This document shows positions 1 to 10,118 of a stretch of 64,000 bases of DNA, piece after piece. Source of the stretch: Lytechinus variegatus (lineage: Eukaryota; Echinodermata; Echinoidea; Temnopleuroida; Toxopneustidae); assembly GCF_018143015.1 (NCBI RefSeq), contig NC_054748.1, positions 14,808,967 through 14,872,966 of the forward strand. The letters are read 5' to 3'. How positions within the stretch are numbered: the first letter of the stretch is position 1; every line of letters begins with the position of its first letter. The notes under the pieces are model-generated. The model ran no database searches. It was not told where the DNA came from and saw nothing but the letters and a program-made list of their open reading frames with translations. The position numbers were made by a program, and so were the translations under genes.

Positions 1-710
1 TATACTTATAAAATAAAGTAAATATGTAATAACATGATAAACCCTTTTTAAATAATGCGAGCGCGAGCTATATTTCTTTTAATATGATGGGCAATATGTT
101 TGTGATCTTCAAAACGAGATGCCTATGTAACTAGATAATAACTGCTAGCAAGAAGCGCGAACAGAAATTTTAAATATAAGCTCTGACCTGATCTAAAGGG
201 GACATTTTAAGAACTTTTTGCAGTTAGCCATGAAGACGATGCGTGTTTCAACCAGTGGCGGCGGAACGTATTTTCCTTTTGTGGGGGGAGCCAAAAAAGG
301 GGCCAATAGGGGCATTTTGGTGCAAACGGATATTTTCGCCATAAGATTATCATCTGTGTAAAGAGGTTGTGTGTTTTGTAGTAATTAAGTTGAGCAAAAA
401 AATTTAAGCGATCTCTGATTGGTAAGTTATATATTTACGTTTCATTTCTGCGAGCGTAGCGAGCAAGCGGTTTGGGGGAAATGTAAAATTCGCCTATTTG
501 GTCAATTACTGTTAAAAGGGCATCCTTGTGAGATGTTGCCAGCGAATCACGTGCTCAAACTTTTGGAAATTTCATGTAGGCCTAAAATTATTAAAATTAC
601 ATTATTTACCCAGGGAAGCCACTTCAGTTCTGAAAACTGTTCTCCCAGCTATTATTAGGCCTATTATTATCCGTGTTTGTTACCAAAATGAATAATTTTC
701 ATTTTCGGAA

Positions 711-1034
711 ATACGAACCTTATTCAATTTTCGGATTAACGAACCTTATTTCGTTTTCGGATTAACGAACCTTCGGAATTACGAACCTTATTTTGTTTTC
801 GGATTAACGAACCTTCGGAATTACGAACCTTATTTCGTTTTCGGATTAACGAACCTTCGGAATTACGAACCTTATTTCGGTTTCGGATTGACGAACCTTC
901 GGAATTACGAACCTTATTTCGTTTTCGGATTGACGAACCTTCGGAATTACGAACCTTCGGAAATACGAACCTTCGGAAATACGAACCTTCGGAATAACCG
1001 AACCTTCGGAATTACGAAGCTTCGGAATTACGAA
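711..1034. repeat. Minisatellite, 42-bp unit built on CGAACCTTCGGAATTA
   Basis: Tandem copies of a unit of about 42 bp that itself contains 16-bp subunits (TTCGGAATTACGAACC). The array ends in short subunits and GAATGTATGCG. A related, inverted array is at 26559-26876. Long open frames here are a product of the repeat. Confidence 0.9.
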
Positions 1035-1171
1035 TGTATGCGTTTTATTTGTGACCACTCACACCCCTGATAGTAATGCAATAATGACATATTTTTATAC
1101 AGCTTTTAATAAAGCTGTTTATCTATATATAGTTGGCTATTCGAAGACGCACTGTTATCACCTTGGCTTAA

Positions 1172-1552
1172 AGGTATTTTTTAACTTTGTGAGAAGCCAA
1201 TTTAAAAAATTGTCAAACCAAGATGAAACATGTGTACAAGTGCTTGTATTAGAACTAATAAACCCTGAAAACAACCATTATTGAGAATGAAAAGCTAAAA
1301 CTACAAGGCTAACCCCGATTTTGTAAATAGGTGTCTTATAGACGCCTAAATAGTACACATAAGTGTATGGGATGAAATTAAAATGGTGTTTCCGGTCACT
1401 TTATATTTTAATATTTGAAGCACTAAATCATTATTTTCGAACGCAATTTTTTTCTGGGCTTGGCATTTTTGCAACATATTACAGACACAGGTGACAAGTG
1501 TGACCTTCTAGCTCAGATTTTTTAAAAGTCAAACCAATGTTAACCAATCACT
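1172..1552 (-). mobile_element. TTAA-type MITE, family E (copy 1)
   Basis: About 380 bp, the inverse of the copy at 41441-41823. It is flanked on the left by TTAA (1168-1171); the right TTAA has decayed. Ends are AGGTATTnnTTAAC and GTTAACCAATCACT. Confidence 0.75.
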
Positions 1553-1744
1553 TCTTTTCCAGCACTTGGTGCATCAAACTTAAGGATTAAATCGGAGCCG
1601 TGCACACATTCATCCCTCCTGGGTCGAGCGCAGCAAATATGGAAAAATATCCAAATAATTCAATGACATATTATCTACAAACAATATTCCATATGCGTAT
1701 AAACCATTTAAACATGTTTTTTTACCAATTCATTTGATTTCCAG

Positions 1745-1936
1745 CTTTTATTATCGCCTCCGTAGCTGATGGGATTCCTGAGGAATGCCCCTTTACGTCA
1801 CTATCTTGTGGTTTCTCTGTCTTGGACAATGGTGATACCATCCAACTGGTTCCAAAGACAGTATCCGATGAAGACATTTGGTTGCCACCTGAGTTCGATC
1901 GAGTACTCACTCATAAACTGATTTGTAAACAGCCAG
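1745..1936 (+). CDS. C-type lectin exon: signal-peptide end and unrecognised N-terminal segment
   Basis: Acceptor TTTCCAG|CT, donor CAG|GTAATT. The exon begins with two bases of a split codon and ends one base into the next. It reads FIIASVADGIPEEC, then a stretch with a CxxxxxC pair, ending ICKQPG. The hydrophobic beginning followed by an acidic stretch looks like a signal peptide plus cleavage site. No domain is recognised. Confidence 0.7.
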
Positions 1937-1983
1937 GTAATTTCAGCTTTCGAGTAAAAATAATAACAATAATAATAATAATG

Positions 1984-2014
<31 letters not shown>

Positions 2015-5000
2015 CAATATGAATAGTAATAACAATCATCATTATCATCACCATTACCTCCTTCATCATCATCATCACCAGCACCACCATTATCACCATC
2101 AATATAGTCATTAGCATCATCACCATCATCATCATCATCATCATCATCACCATAATAATCACCACCACCACCAACATCACGACCACAATCATCATCATCA
2201 TCCTCCTCATCATCACCGTCATTAACATCATCACCACCACCACCATGCATTGCCACCATCAATATCATCATCATCACCATCATCATTTGATGATGCCCAT
2301 CACCATCATATTTCTTGTTCCTTAGGAACAGATGGTGAGTAAGATTTTGAAGATCAGCCGAAACTGCATGCCGGGGGGGGGGGCACTCAGTATATAATGC
2401 ATAGTGAGTATGTGCCGCGGAGGGGACCCCCATTTTCACACTCAAAAAAACTTTCGAAAAAAGGTGCGCCCAATTTGACCTCGCTTTACGATGTGAAGCC
2501 AGCTGGAGATCATGATTTGCTCTGAAAAGTGAAGCATAAACAGCACTCCCAGAACCACGTTTACGATCGGCGTTTTGAATCGGCGTTTGAAATCGCTGAT
2601 TCTGTCCTCGCAATGGAAGCATAAACACACCCTAAATGAACTACATTGGCTATACCTGTTCTGATAGAATTCATTATCGAATACTTGTTCAAACCTATCA
2701 AAATCTCTGTCAACCACACTACCGTGCATTACATTTCTTCATCATTATTTCCACCACAAATGTCTGCATACTCTCTTCGTTCTGCAGCTGCTCCTTCCTA
2801 TGTCATACCAAAACCCAGAAAACAAGCCGGTTTCAATTCCTTGCAATCTCTTTGGAACAAACTCCCTCCATCTCTTCGAAACCTCTCTTCTCTTTATAAC
2901 CTCTTCAAAAAACATCTCAAAGAACACTTATATAACCATAAACCGTAACTTGTCTTATGCAATCAACAGCGCTTGGTATCCTCTGGAAAAAGTGCTATAT
3001 AAATCCGATTATTAGTATTTTTAGTTTTTCAAGATTAGCGCCAAAAGCATACATTTTAAACATGTTAGATATTATAATCCCCTGAAAATCCAACAATTAA
3101 AGTTTGCGAAATGTATTTTTTGTCTAACTCACCCTTAGATTGCCTCTCATCACCTTGTCTGAATGGAGGTAGCTGTGTGGAGACACTTGATGGATTCGAG
3201 TGCAGCTGCCAGTCGGGATATTATGGACCGGTTTGTGGTAGGTCTATATGGTCGTAGCTGATTCGGAAATGGGGGAACGGTGGGATCGAAGCACCCCAAT
3301 TCCTGGGAGATCCGCCAAAAAAAATTAATAGCCTACGAAAGAAGTCGGTGAATTCCGGTTCCTGGAGGCATAACGACTTTTTTAAAGTCAGATTTTTGGG
3401 AATGAAATAATTTGTCGATTCGACCAATTTTGAGGTTAAAAACTCGTTGTTTTGAGATGGTTGGGAGGAGAATTTCGGAAAATCGGTATAAAATTAATAT
3501 ACCAGTCGTTTTTGTGATTTTGTTTGTTTGAATTTATTTACTTGTTCATTATTATTATTTTATTTTTTTTAGGGGGGGCTGGGGTAGGCAATGCTATGTG
3601 CCCAATAATTATCAACTACTAGTAATCACCGGTGGTGACTATCTCCTCGGGTCCAGCCATGGCGTTATTTCAATCACCTTTCCATAGTTAGTCCTAAAAC
3701 AATTTCATCCGTTTTCTGAAGCAGCAAAAAAAAAAGACTTTTACCTGGTGCCATGCATGTAATTAGTTGATATCTCATGGACACTGACTAACCAGCCTTC
3801 ACCGTTTCTTTCAAACTTAGCCTGGACTTGTCCAGATTCTTGGATCTATTTTCGAGGGAGCTGTTATGGTTATTTCTCTGAGGGAGCTACATTCGAGACG
3901 GCCCAATCGAATTGTCGTGATGTCATCATATCGGGAAGACAAGCAAACATACTGTCCATTCACAGCCGGGAAGAATTTGACTTTATTTGGGACATGGAAG
4001 GGGTATGTATTTTTGAATGAAATATCAATATTAGAATACGTTTGCTAGCAAATTAAGGATTCATGACTGGTTTGCCCTGCAAACCGTTTTGATCGGAAAA
4101 GAGGTTTGACTTTGCAGCCTAATGACGTTCCTGAGACTTGTTTATTGAAGCACTCTCTTGTTCAAAACCCCATTTTCAGAGCGCAAAACGACACATGTGG
4201 GTGTGTGTGTGGTATGTGTGTGATGGTGTGTGTGTGTGTGTGTGTGTGTATGTATAATAATAATTGGTATTTATATAGCGCTTTTTCAATTTACGACTGT
4301 CAAAGCGCTTCACAATTATTATTACCCGGTCACTGGATCCATAGCATTCCAAGCAGCCTGTTAGGCGCAAACTTGCTAAACCAACCACAATGACGGTTGT
4401 TTCCTACCAGTACCCAATTAGCACCTGGATGAGAGTGACAAAGTGTTGATTGGCGCTAGGCCATGGTGGGATTCGAACACACGACCCTCTGATTACAAGG
4501 CGAAAGTCAGAACCGCTACACTACTACTCCACAGCGCTTCCACATAGGCATAGGCCCTGACAAAAACTTTAATTATATATATATATATATATAATATATG
4601 TATATATATATATATATATATCTAATTAAAGTTTTTTGTCAGGGCCTATGCCCTTACCAAGTAGTTGCCGAAAAGGCAAAGTTACAACAGTTGTAAGACC
4701 TTTATGAAACGGGCCTCTATAGTGCCCATTTCATAAAGAATTACAATTGTGGTATAGGCCTACTGTAATAACAATAAAAACGTTGATTGTGAAAGGCTGC
4801 TGAGCACTGTTACCATATAGTATATATAGTTACCATTTATGGCAAAGTTCTAATAACTGTACAACTGTACAACTGGTCCCTGATCACCACTAGTTATAGG
4901 TGGGCGGCGCTTAGACCTTGTATTTGCAAATTTTGCTTCATGACGTAACGTATGCAACCATTATCTGTCAGCATAATTTTGAATGGCATTTTTGCAGACC

Positions 5001-6194
5001 ATCATTGGTGATTGATAGCGCTGTCCATCTCGGGTACGTGAAATGAAAGTGGTACGAGGCCAGGGGAGAGGGGCACTTACATTGTCGAGTGGATACCATG
5101 CGCGACCAATTAAAAAAAAACACGTAAAATTGAAGTCTTTTTCAATTACGTTACGTACTACGTAACGTAATAAGGGTGTAAAACACTAAAATAATGAAAA
5201 AGGGTATTATTTTCGTTAAGAATTAGCTACGTGTTTAGAGTCAAATTAGCGTCGGTATAAAAATCAAAATTGACTTGTTTGATAAAGAATCTACTTTTTG
5301 CCCCAAGAGTCAGCACTACGTGTTTAGAGTAAGATTTGTAGATTTGTACGAAGTGTGGGAGGTATATAGGGTTATACTAAACCCAATGATGTAGGTAAGG
5401 GTAAAACCTACGACCGACGTCCGTGACATAACAATTAAAATACTGCTGTACTTGTTTAGGGGTTCAATTCAGGGAATACTTGTCAAGAGTATCGTTCTGC
5501 TTCCAATACTTGATAAAGGGTAGGGTTTCGTCACACGCCAATACTTGTTAAGAGGTGTATATTCAGAATATGGAAAATACATGTACCTGGTTAGGGTGCT
5601 TTTCGGGACCCCAGCAGGCTAGGGTCGCGCATGTTATCCACTCGTCAATGGAACTGGGGTTCAATTCAGGGAATACTTGCCAAGAGCATCGTTCTGCTTC
5701 CAATACTTGATAAAGGGTAGGGTTTGGTCACACGCCAATACTTGTTAAGAGGTGTATATTCAGAATATGGAAAATACATGTACCTGGTTAGGGTGCTTTT
5801 CGGGACCCCAGCAGGCTATAGGGTCGCGCATGTTATCCACTCGTCAATGGAACTGGCACCCCCCCCCCCAGTACGAGTGGATGGTAATCTTACAGCTAGT
5901 TTCCCTCTCTCTTGGTTAACCCAAAACCCAAAATATAATCATAACGACTATTCTTTATATACACATATTTTCCAGATAAACGCTTACTTGTGGTTAGGAC
6001 GCCATCAACCGGGCGGAGGACCTTTCGTAACGTGGACGGATGGCTCACCAGTGGACTTCACCTATTGGACTCCAGGGCAACCTGATACCGACAAACCATG
6101 TGTCTGCATGCACATGGATGACGGCGAATGGCACACTGTCGAGTGCAGTGCCTATGACAGAAGTTATTTCTGCAAGATCTATTTCACCCTGTAA
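1745..6194 (+). CDS. Secreted C-type lectin with EGF-like domain (5' end missing)
   Basis: Spliced gene with four exons in the window (1745-1936, 3139-3237, 3821-4002, 5976-6194). Each is bounded by AG and GT, and the phases join (1, 1, 0). The order is a hydrophobic start (FIIASVA, probably the end of a signal peptide), a segment of about 55 residues with three cysteines that I do not recognise, one EGF-like domain, and one long-form C-type lectin domain (CTLD) ending at TAA 6192-6194. The CTLD carries the galactose-type QPD triplet in loop 1, but the usual WND is WHT, so calcium or sugar binding may be altered. CTLD proteins of this sort are secreted or surface recognition proteins, often in innate immunity or biomineral matrices; which applies here is unknown. 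The initiator exon is not visible: upstream sequence is repetitive, so it is probably before the window or hidden in repeats. Confidence 0.85.
1961..2300. repeat. ATC/GAT and AAT microsatellite
   Basis: Imperfect AAT repeats turning into CAT/CAC repeats. It produces long meaningless open frames of His, Tyr, Met or Asp on both strands. Confidence 0.9.
2374..2635. repeat. Fragment with G-run terminus, probably transposon
   Basis: Begins with twelve G residues and CACT, like the ends of the G-run hAT-like family, but the interior differs and no second end is seen. Confidence 0.35.
2646..3016 (+). mobile_element. LINE 3' fragment (end of reverse transcriptase ORF and tail)
   Basis: Reads AYSLRSAAAPSYVIPKPRK, then SLWNKLPPSLRNLSSLYN and a stop at 2946-2948. 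This is the usual C-terminal end of CR1/L2-like LINE ORF2. The 3'UTR is about 65 bp and ends AAAAGTGCTATATAAAT plus an ATT-rich tail. It is 5'-truncated and lies in a lectin intron. Confidence 0.75.
3139..3237 (+). CDS. C-type lectin exon: EGF-like domain
   Basis: Phase 1-1 exon, the classic symmetric EGF exon. It reads DCLSSPCLNGGSCVE, then DGFECSCQSGYYGPVC: six cysteines with EGF spacing and the conserved NGG and GY(Y)GPVC. Acceptor CCCTTAG, donor GTAGGT. The residues do not form the full calcium-binding EGF consensus (no D/N-x-D/N-E before the first cysteine). Confidence 0.9.
3821..4002 (+). CDS. C-type lectin exon: N-terminal half of CTLD
   Basis: Starts in phase 1 and ends in phase 0 (GTATGT donor). 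It reads AWTCPDSWIYFRGSCYGYF, then TFETAQSNC and ANILSIHSREEFDFIW. This is the standard beginning of a CTLD: CPxxW, the first disulfide pair, helix 1 with xxxAxxxC, and the LxSIHSxEE helix 2. Confidence 0.92.
4200..4252. repeat. TG microsatellite
   Basis: Run of TG with few interruptions next to the tail of a SINE. Confidence 0.9.
4253..4540 (-). mobile_element. tRNA-derived SINE with LINE-like tail
   Basis: On the minus strand the head is GTGTAGCGGTTCTGACT (A-box region), then GTGTTCGAATCCCACC (B box). About 200 bp later comes a tail, AAAAAGCGCTATATAAATAC, and an ATT repeat. Its head matches the SINE at 16191. Confidence 0.85.
4548..4655. repeat. Hairpin with TA core
   Basis: GGCATAGGCCCTGACAAAAA before the TA run and its inverse after it (TTTTTTGTCAGGGCCTATGC). 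Arms are about 30 bp plus AT core. It could extrude as a cruciform or be the remnant of a foldback element. Confidence 0.8.
4656..4780. repeat. Fragments of CCGTTTCATAAA-type MITEs
   Basis: Right end CCTTTATGAAACGGGC at 4698-4713 and, shortly after, a left end CCCATTTCATAAAG, each joined to incomplete interiors. Confidence 0.6.
5060..5870 (-). mobile_element. hAT-like G/C-run MITE, copy 1
   Basis: Same family as 15140-15708 but in opposite orientation. It is flanked by GTACGAGG and GTACGAGT (7 of 8 matching target duplication). It contains the palindromic ACGTTACGT core and a 197-bp internal tandem duplication (5461 and 5658 starts). It lies in the last lectin intron, close to the final exon. 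Confidence 0.85.
5976..6194 (+). CDS. C-type lectin exon: C-terminal half of CTLD and stop
   Basis: Acceptor ATTTTCCAG, phase 0. It reads INAYLWLGRHQPGGG, WTDGSPVDFTYWTPGQPD, then EWHTVEC and SYFCKIYFTL followed by TAA. It contains the WLG core, the QPD sugar-specificity triplet, and WHT in place of WND. The CTLD as a whole has seven cysteines, one being an extra in CVC. The open frame runs upstream into a transposon; that part is not coding because the acceptor at 5974-5975 gives the correct phase. Confidence 0.92.
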   Translation: MNAYLWLGRHQPGGGPFVTWTDGSPVDFTYWTPGQPDTDKPCVCMHMDDGEWHTVECSAYDRSYFCKIYFTL

Positions 6195-6337
6195 TCGATT
6201 AACGACATAATCAAATCAAATCAATTCGATGTAAAATACTACAATGAGCGATATTTATTTATGTATATATCCTTAAAGATCATTTCAAATGAATGATGAA
6301 ACAAGTATGTATATTTTATGGTACTCGAAAAGAAAAA

Positions 6338-6343
6338 ATGTGT

Positions 6344-6372
<29 letters not shown>
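6338..6372. repeat. TA microsatellite
   Basis: About 17 TA units downstream of the lectin stop codon. Confidence 0.95.
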
Positions 6373-6377
<5 letters not shown>

Positions 6378-7000
6378 ATCAACACAAGTATTTGATTTGA
6401 TGTAGAAGAAATTCTCTGAGAGCTTCAAAGAATAAGGAAAAAACAAGGTTTGAAGTTTGGGCACACTGAAACCTAAATTTCAGTCAAACTTACAAGCAGT
6501 AAGAAAAACTCTTGGATCTTGTCTTTATTTAACATTCCAACTTCGCATTTTGATAGTATGAAGATGAATAATTGCTCTTTCAGATAAGCTAATTTGCATT
6601 TATTTACTTTTGAAGACGAAGTTATTCTTTTAGCTTTTTTTACAGAGAACCTTCTTTGGCGACTTAATTATCGTTGGTCTTAAGGCGACTGGTGACATAG
6701 AACAGGTCGTAGTAGCTTTAGCGCAGAGTCCCTAGTTTTCCGCTTTCTAAAATGCAAGTTTAGTGTCCATAGGCTTTCTTGACATCAAATGTTCCATGTT
6801 CTTCGATTTAAAAAATCATGTCCTGTGTTCTCCTGCGTTCCAACGCCAATATTCTTCTTAAAGGGCAGCATTAATGGGACATTTTCGCAATCGCGGTAGA
6901 CGCTTTCTATAACACAGGTAGTCTATTGTCCAAAAGCCCTTCATAACCAAGCAGCTTTTGTCAAGAGTCGGTGAATCTACTAACAGCCGTGTTGTCCGGG
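6373..7000. other. Gene-free stretch
   Basis: Non-repetitive at the level visible by eye; no coding signal or splice-consistent exon seen. It may include lectin 3'UTR, but no canonical AATAAA was found. Confidence 0.4.
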
Positions 7001-7168
7001 AGACCGTTTCATGAAAGTTGTCAGCAATGACAAGATGTCTTACTCCGACAGTTACCATAGTAACAGTCTTAGGCCAGTGCCACTCAGCCAATCGAAACCA
7101 AGTATTTCATTGAAAATTGTCAGCACTGACAATTGAGTCAGTGCTTACAGCTGTCATGAAATGCCTCC
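7001..7168. mobile_element. CCGTTTCATAAA-type MITE
   Basis: Ends GACCGTTTCATGAAAG and CTGTCATGAAATGCC; inverted inner TTGTCAGCAATGAC motifs. Confidence 0.65.
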
Positions 7169-7171
7169 TCG

Positions 7172-7347
7172 TGGGCCGTTTCATAAGGCTCTTCCTAAGT
7201 TAAGAGTGATTTTAGGAACGCCTGCATGGTGAACTTTTCGTATGCGTGCAACAATCGCCAATGAACATTTTGGTTTAAACCATTTACCAAAAGAAAGGAT
7301 CACCAGCAGTCACTCTTAACTTACGAACAGGTTTATGAAACGATCCC
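7172..7347. mobile_element. CCGTTTCATAAA-type MITE
   Basis: GGGCCGTTTCATAAGGCTCT at the left and its inverse TTTATGAAACGATCCC at the right, with AAGTTAAGAGTGA arms. Same family as 56932-57102. Confidence 0.8.
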
Positions 7348-7820
7348 AGGAAAAAAAAACGACAAGGGCCTATTTGCATTTTTTTCGTCCGGTCCAAATC
7401 TTAGACGTTGTGCTGTTGCGGTTCACCAATCTTCCACAATGACTTCTAATCTGTTCATTGTGACTTGGCGGGCATTTTCAATAGATTCAATGTTCCAGAA
7501 ATCGTCCGCGATGTGGATGCGAAAATACGCTATTCCTTGTACTTCGCCGACATAAAGGACAACACGATCATTTTAAGTCATTACACATGTAGTGAAAATC
7601 ATTTGTCAGTATCACTAAATATAACTTAAATGAACAAATTGATTCATGTACGCGTGATTGCGATTTGCAGATGTTCATTCTTTAATAATTACACATTTAA
7701 AGTAGCACGAACGAAAAAGAAGAGAAAGGGAAGATAAAGCCTGAGGAGAAACTGAGGTGAAAAAGGGGTGGAGAAGAAGAAGGGAAGAGAGAAGAAAGAT
7801 AAGCTGTTTGAATGTTGTTT

Positions 7821-7880
7821 CCAACGAACGTAGAGGGCAGCAACACAAGCGTGTGTGTTGCTGCCCTCTACGTTCGTTGG
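7821..7880. repeat. Near-perfect 60-bp palindrome
   Basis: CCAACGAACGTAGAGGGCAG and its exact inverse around a short GTGTGT-like centre. The arm sequence TGCTGCCCTCTACGTTCGTT occurs again, unpaired, at 55152. Confidence 0.9.
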
Positions 7881-8386
7881 TTGTTTCCTTTACTATCATT
7901 GAGAATACGTGCGAAATATGTTGCATTATGGGTTTTTTTATTCATTTTTAGTTATTTATTTTCCTCTCGTGGGCTGGATTGCCCTCTTCGCCGGCCACAG
8001 GCTGTTCTTCTAAGGGGTACAGTGGACACGTTTACAAACATAAAATGTACAAAAAGTACAAAAGAAAACATAAATCAATCCTATAGGTACGGAACGACTA
8101 CAATCCCATGCTTCTTCCTATTCAAGTCTAAGGATTAAACTATATGCCAACACGGAGGTCATGCCCTTATATACCCATTCTCCTTTCATTATATTTGTTT
8201 GTGAGTTTTCTTCTATTTTGTTTGTTGTTTTTTATAACCATTCTGTATATCGAGCACCATTCCTTGCTTATCACATTCAACGGGACCATTGTGACGTCGC
8301 TATTACCTTGCTATAATATTTTAGAGTAATGTAATTTGCAGTATATGTGCACGTTAGCTGTGAAAAATGGGCATCCACACTTTTAA

Positions 8387-8980
8387 AGGGATAGTCCAGG
8401 TTGGAGATATTTTTATCTCAATAAATAGAGTATAATTCACAGAGCAAAATGCTGAAAGTTTTATCAAAATCGGATAACAAATAACGAACTTGTTGAATTT
8501 TAAAGATTTGCATTTTTCCGGTGAAACAGTAAATCTATAGGCATGTCTTCATGAAGATTCTTTAGGTGGGCTGATGATGTCATATTCCCACTTGTTCTTG
8601 TGTATTTTTCTTTTAGGTTTATTCATTTTTTCGAACTAAAACAATTGGATTGACAAACTGACTAGGCATTAGTTATTCATTGCCACAACTTATTTTATCA
8701 TAATGGAGACACATCATTTACACATGTATGAAAAAATGAATCAATTGTGATTTTATGTAATAACATAAGAAAAAGGAAAGTGGGGATATGAAATCATCAT
8801 CCCACCTAATGAATATTCATGGCGATGTGCATATTACTGTTTTCACAAAATATTTTTTTACTTTAAGATCCAATTACTTCGCTATTTCTTGTCCGATTTT
8901 GATGAAATTTTCAGCAATTTGCTCTGTGAGTTTCACTCTTATTTATTTCAATGTAAATATTTTCAGCCCGGATCATCCCT
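8387..8980. mobile_element. TTAA-type long-TIR MITE, family A (copy 1)
   Basis: Left flank TTAA, right flank TTGA; ends AAGGGATAGTCC and GGATCATCCCTT. Inverted arms of about 200 bp contain TCAAAATCGGATAACAAATA. Related to 62360-62941. Confidence 0.85.
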
Positions 8981-8984
8981 TTGA

Positions 8985-10115
8985 AGCATTAACACTTTCT
9001 ATGCAATCCATCTGATTTAAAATGGAATTCTTCCCTTCTACTAATGACTTAATTAAATTTACCAAAGAAAAAATTGTGACGTCACAGGGTGACAGATTCA
9101 AAACATCATAACTCTTGCATTCATTGAAGAATTTTCATCTGATAGGCATTCAACCACTTTTTATCAATATGTTTCTCAATAAATTGTCTCGTATATCATT
9201 ACGACCGATGTAACGTCAATGTGAACTTCTCTTGATTGATATAGGCCTATTCGATACTGCAAACTTTTAAATGATCTAGTCACGTGATCACTGAGATTTA
9301 ATCTGATTCAAGCAATGACGTCATCTCGCCTGGGATGACCCGTCCATGTTTCTTAATGATAAGTGATATCCGCCTACTTTAAAACCGATATCTTTAATGT
9401 ATGTATTCGAACCGCGCCTTTTTGTTCAATTCGATTGTTATCATGTATTTGCACTTGACGACGTCCAAAATTAGTCTGTAAATACAGACTCTAATTTAGT
9501 CACTTAAACAAATTACACCATGTCTAGACTGAAGAATAGACTACAAACTATGTCTGCGTCACTAAGTATGCAAACGCAGCAACATAATACAAGCGGATTT
9601 AGTCTCACCACTTCAGACTCTGTATTATATACACTATACGAAGCAAAGGGTCTGTTCTTGCCGACTAGTCTCAGATGACCATTGTCAACACAACTGACCA
9701 ACGCATAAACGGATTACTCCATAAAACGATTCCTCATCAGTGGACACAATCATTTAATGATTTTGAAGCATACGTGAGGGTTGACAAACTTTTTATCGGA
9801 CCCAACTGCTGGAGCTGGACAAAAAGACATTTTGTGCTACTTTTTTCGTGAATTTGAGAGTCAAGGTAAGATCTGCTCCTTTTTTATTGTTTTTGTTACC
9901 AAATGCATTGGGATGTCTCCTTGGAGTCTTGGACGCTTAGTCAGCGTGGGTGTGGGTGTGTGTGTGATTTTTTCATGCTTTTATTAAGCAGATATTATTA
10001 TTATTTACGTCTGGGATCGACCTTTAACGTCACCATATGAGAGACGTTTGGTGTTTGTTTTATTTTTAATCATGCATAACAAAAATAATCACACATATAA
10101 TGTAGGAACTAATAA
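8985..10115. other. Gene-free stretch with CRE palindromes
   Basis: No gene recognised. TGACGTCA occurs at about 9078 and 9316. An AGTCTGTAAATACAGACT palindrome lies near 9474. See also the possible 5'UTR exon ending at 9866. Confidence 0.35.
9781..9866 (+). other. Possible 5'UTR exon end upstream of the tetraspanin
   Basis: A GAGTCAAG|GTAAGA donor at 9866/9867 ends a stretch without obvious repeats. The tetraspanin start exon at 16564 has its own acceptor and so needs an upstream donor. This link is an inference only; the exon start is not defined. Confidence 0.2.
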
Positions 10116-10118
10116 TAG

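Noticed and set aside
711-1034. CRISPR-like array
   Set aside because: Repeats have no unique spacers and the DNA is animal nuclear; it is a minisatellite.
1801-2628. 275-codon minus-strand open frame rich in Asp, Tyr and Gly
   Set aside because: Runs through a CAT/ATC microsatellite and antisense to a lectin exon; no protein family.
5724-5975. N-terminal extension of the lectin's last exon (open frame from 5724)
   Set aside because: It is the terminal part of a MITE; the acceptor at 5974-5975 gives the correct phase with the upstream CTLD exon.
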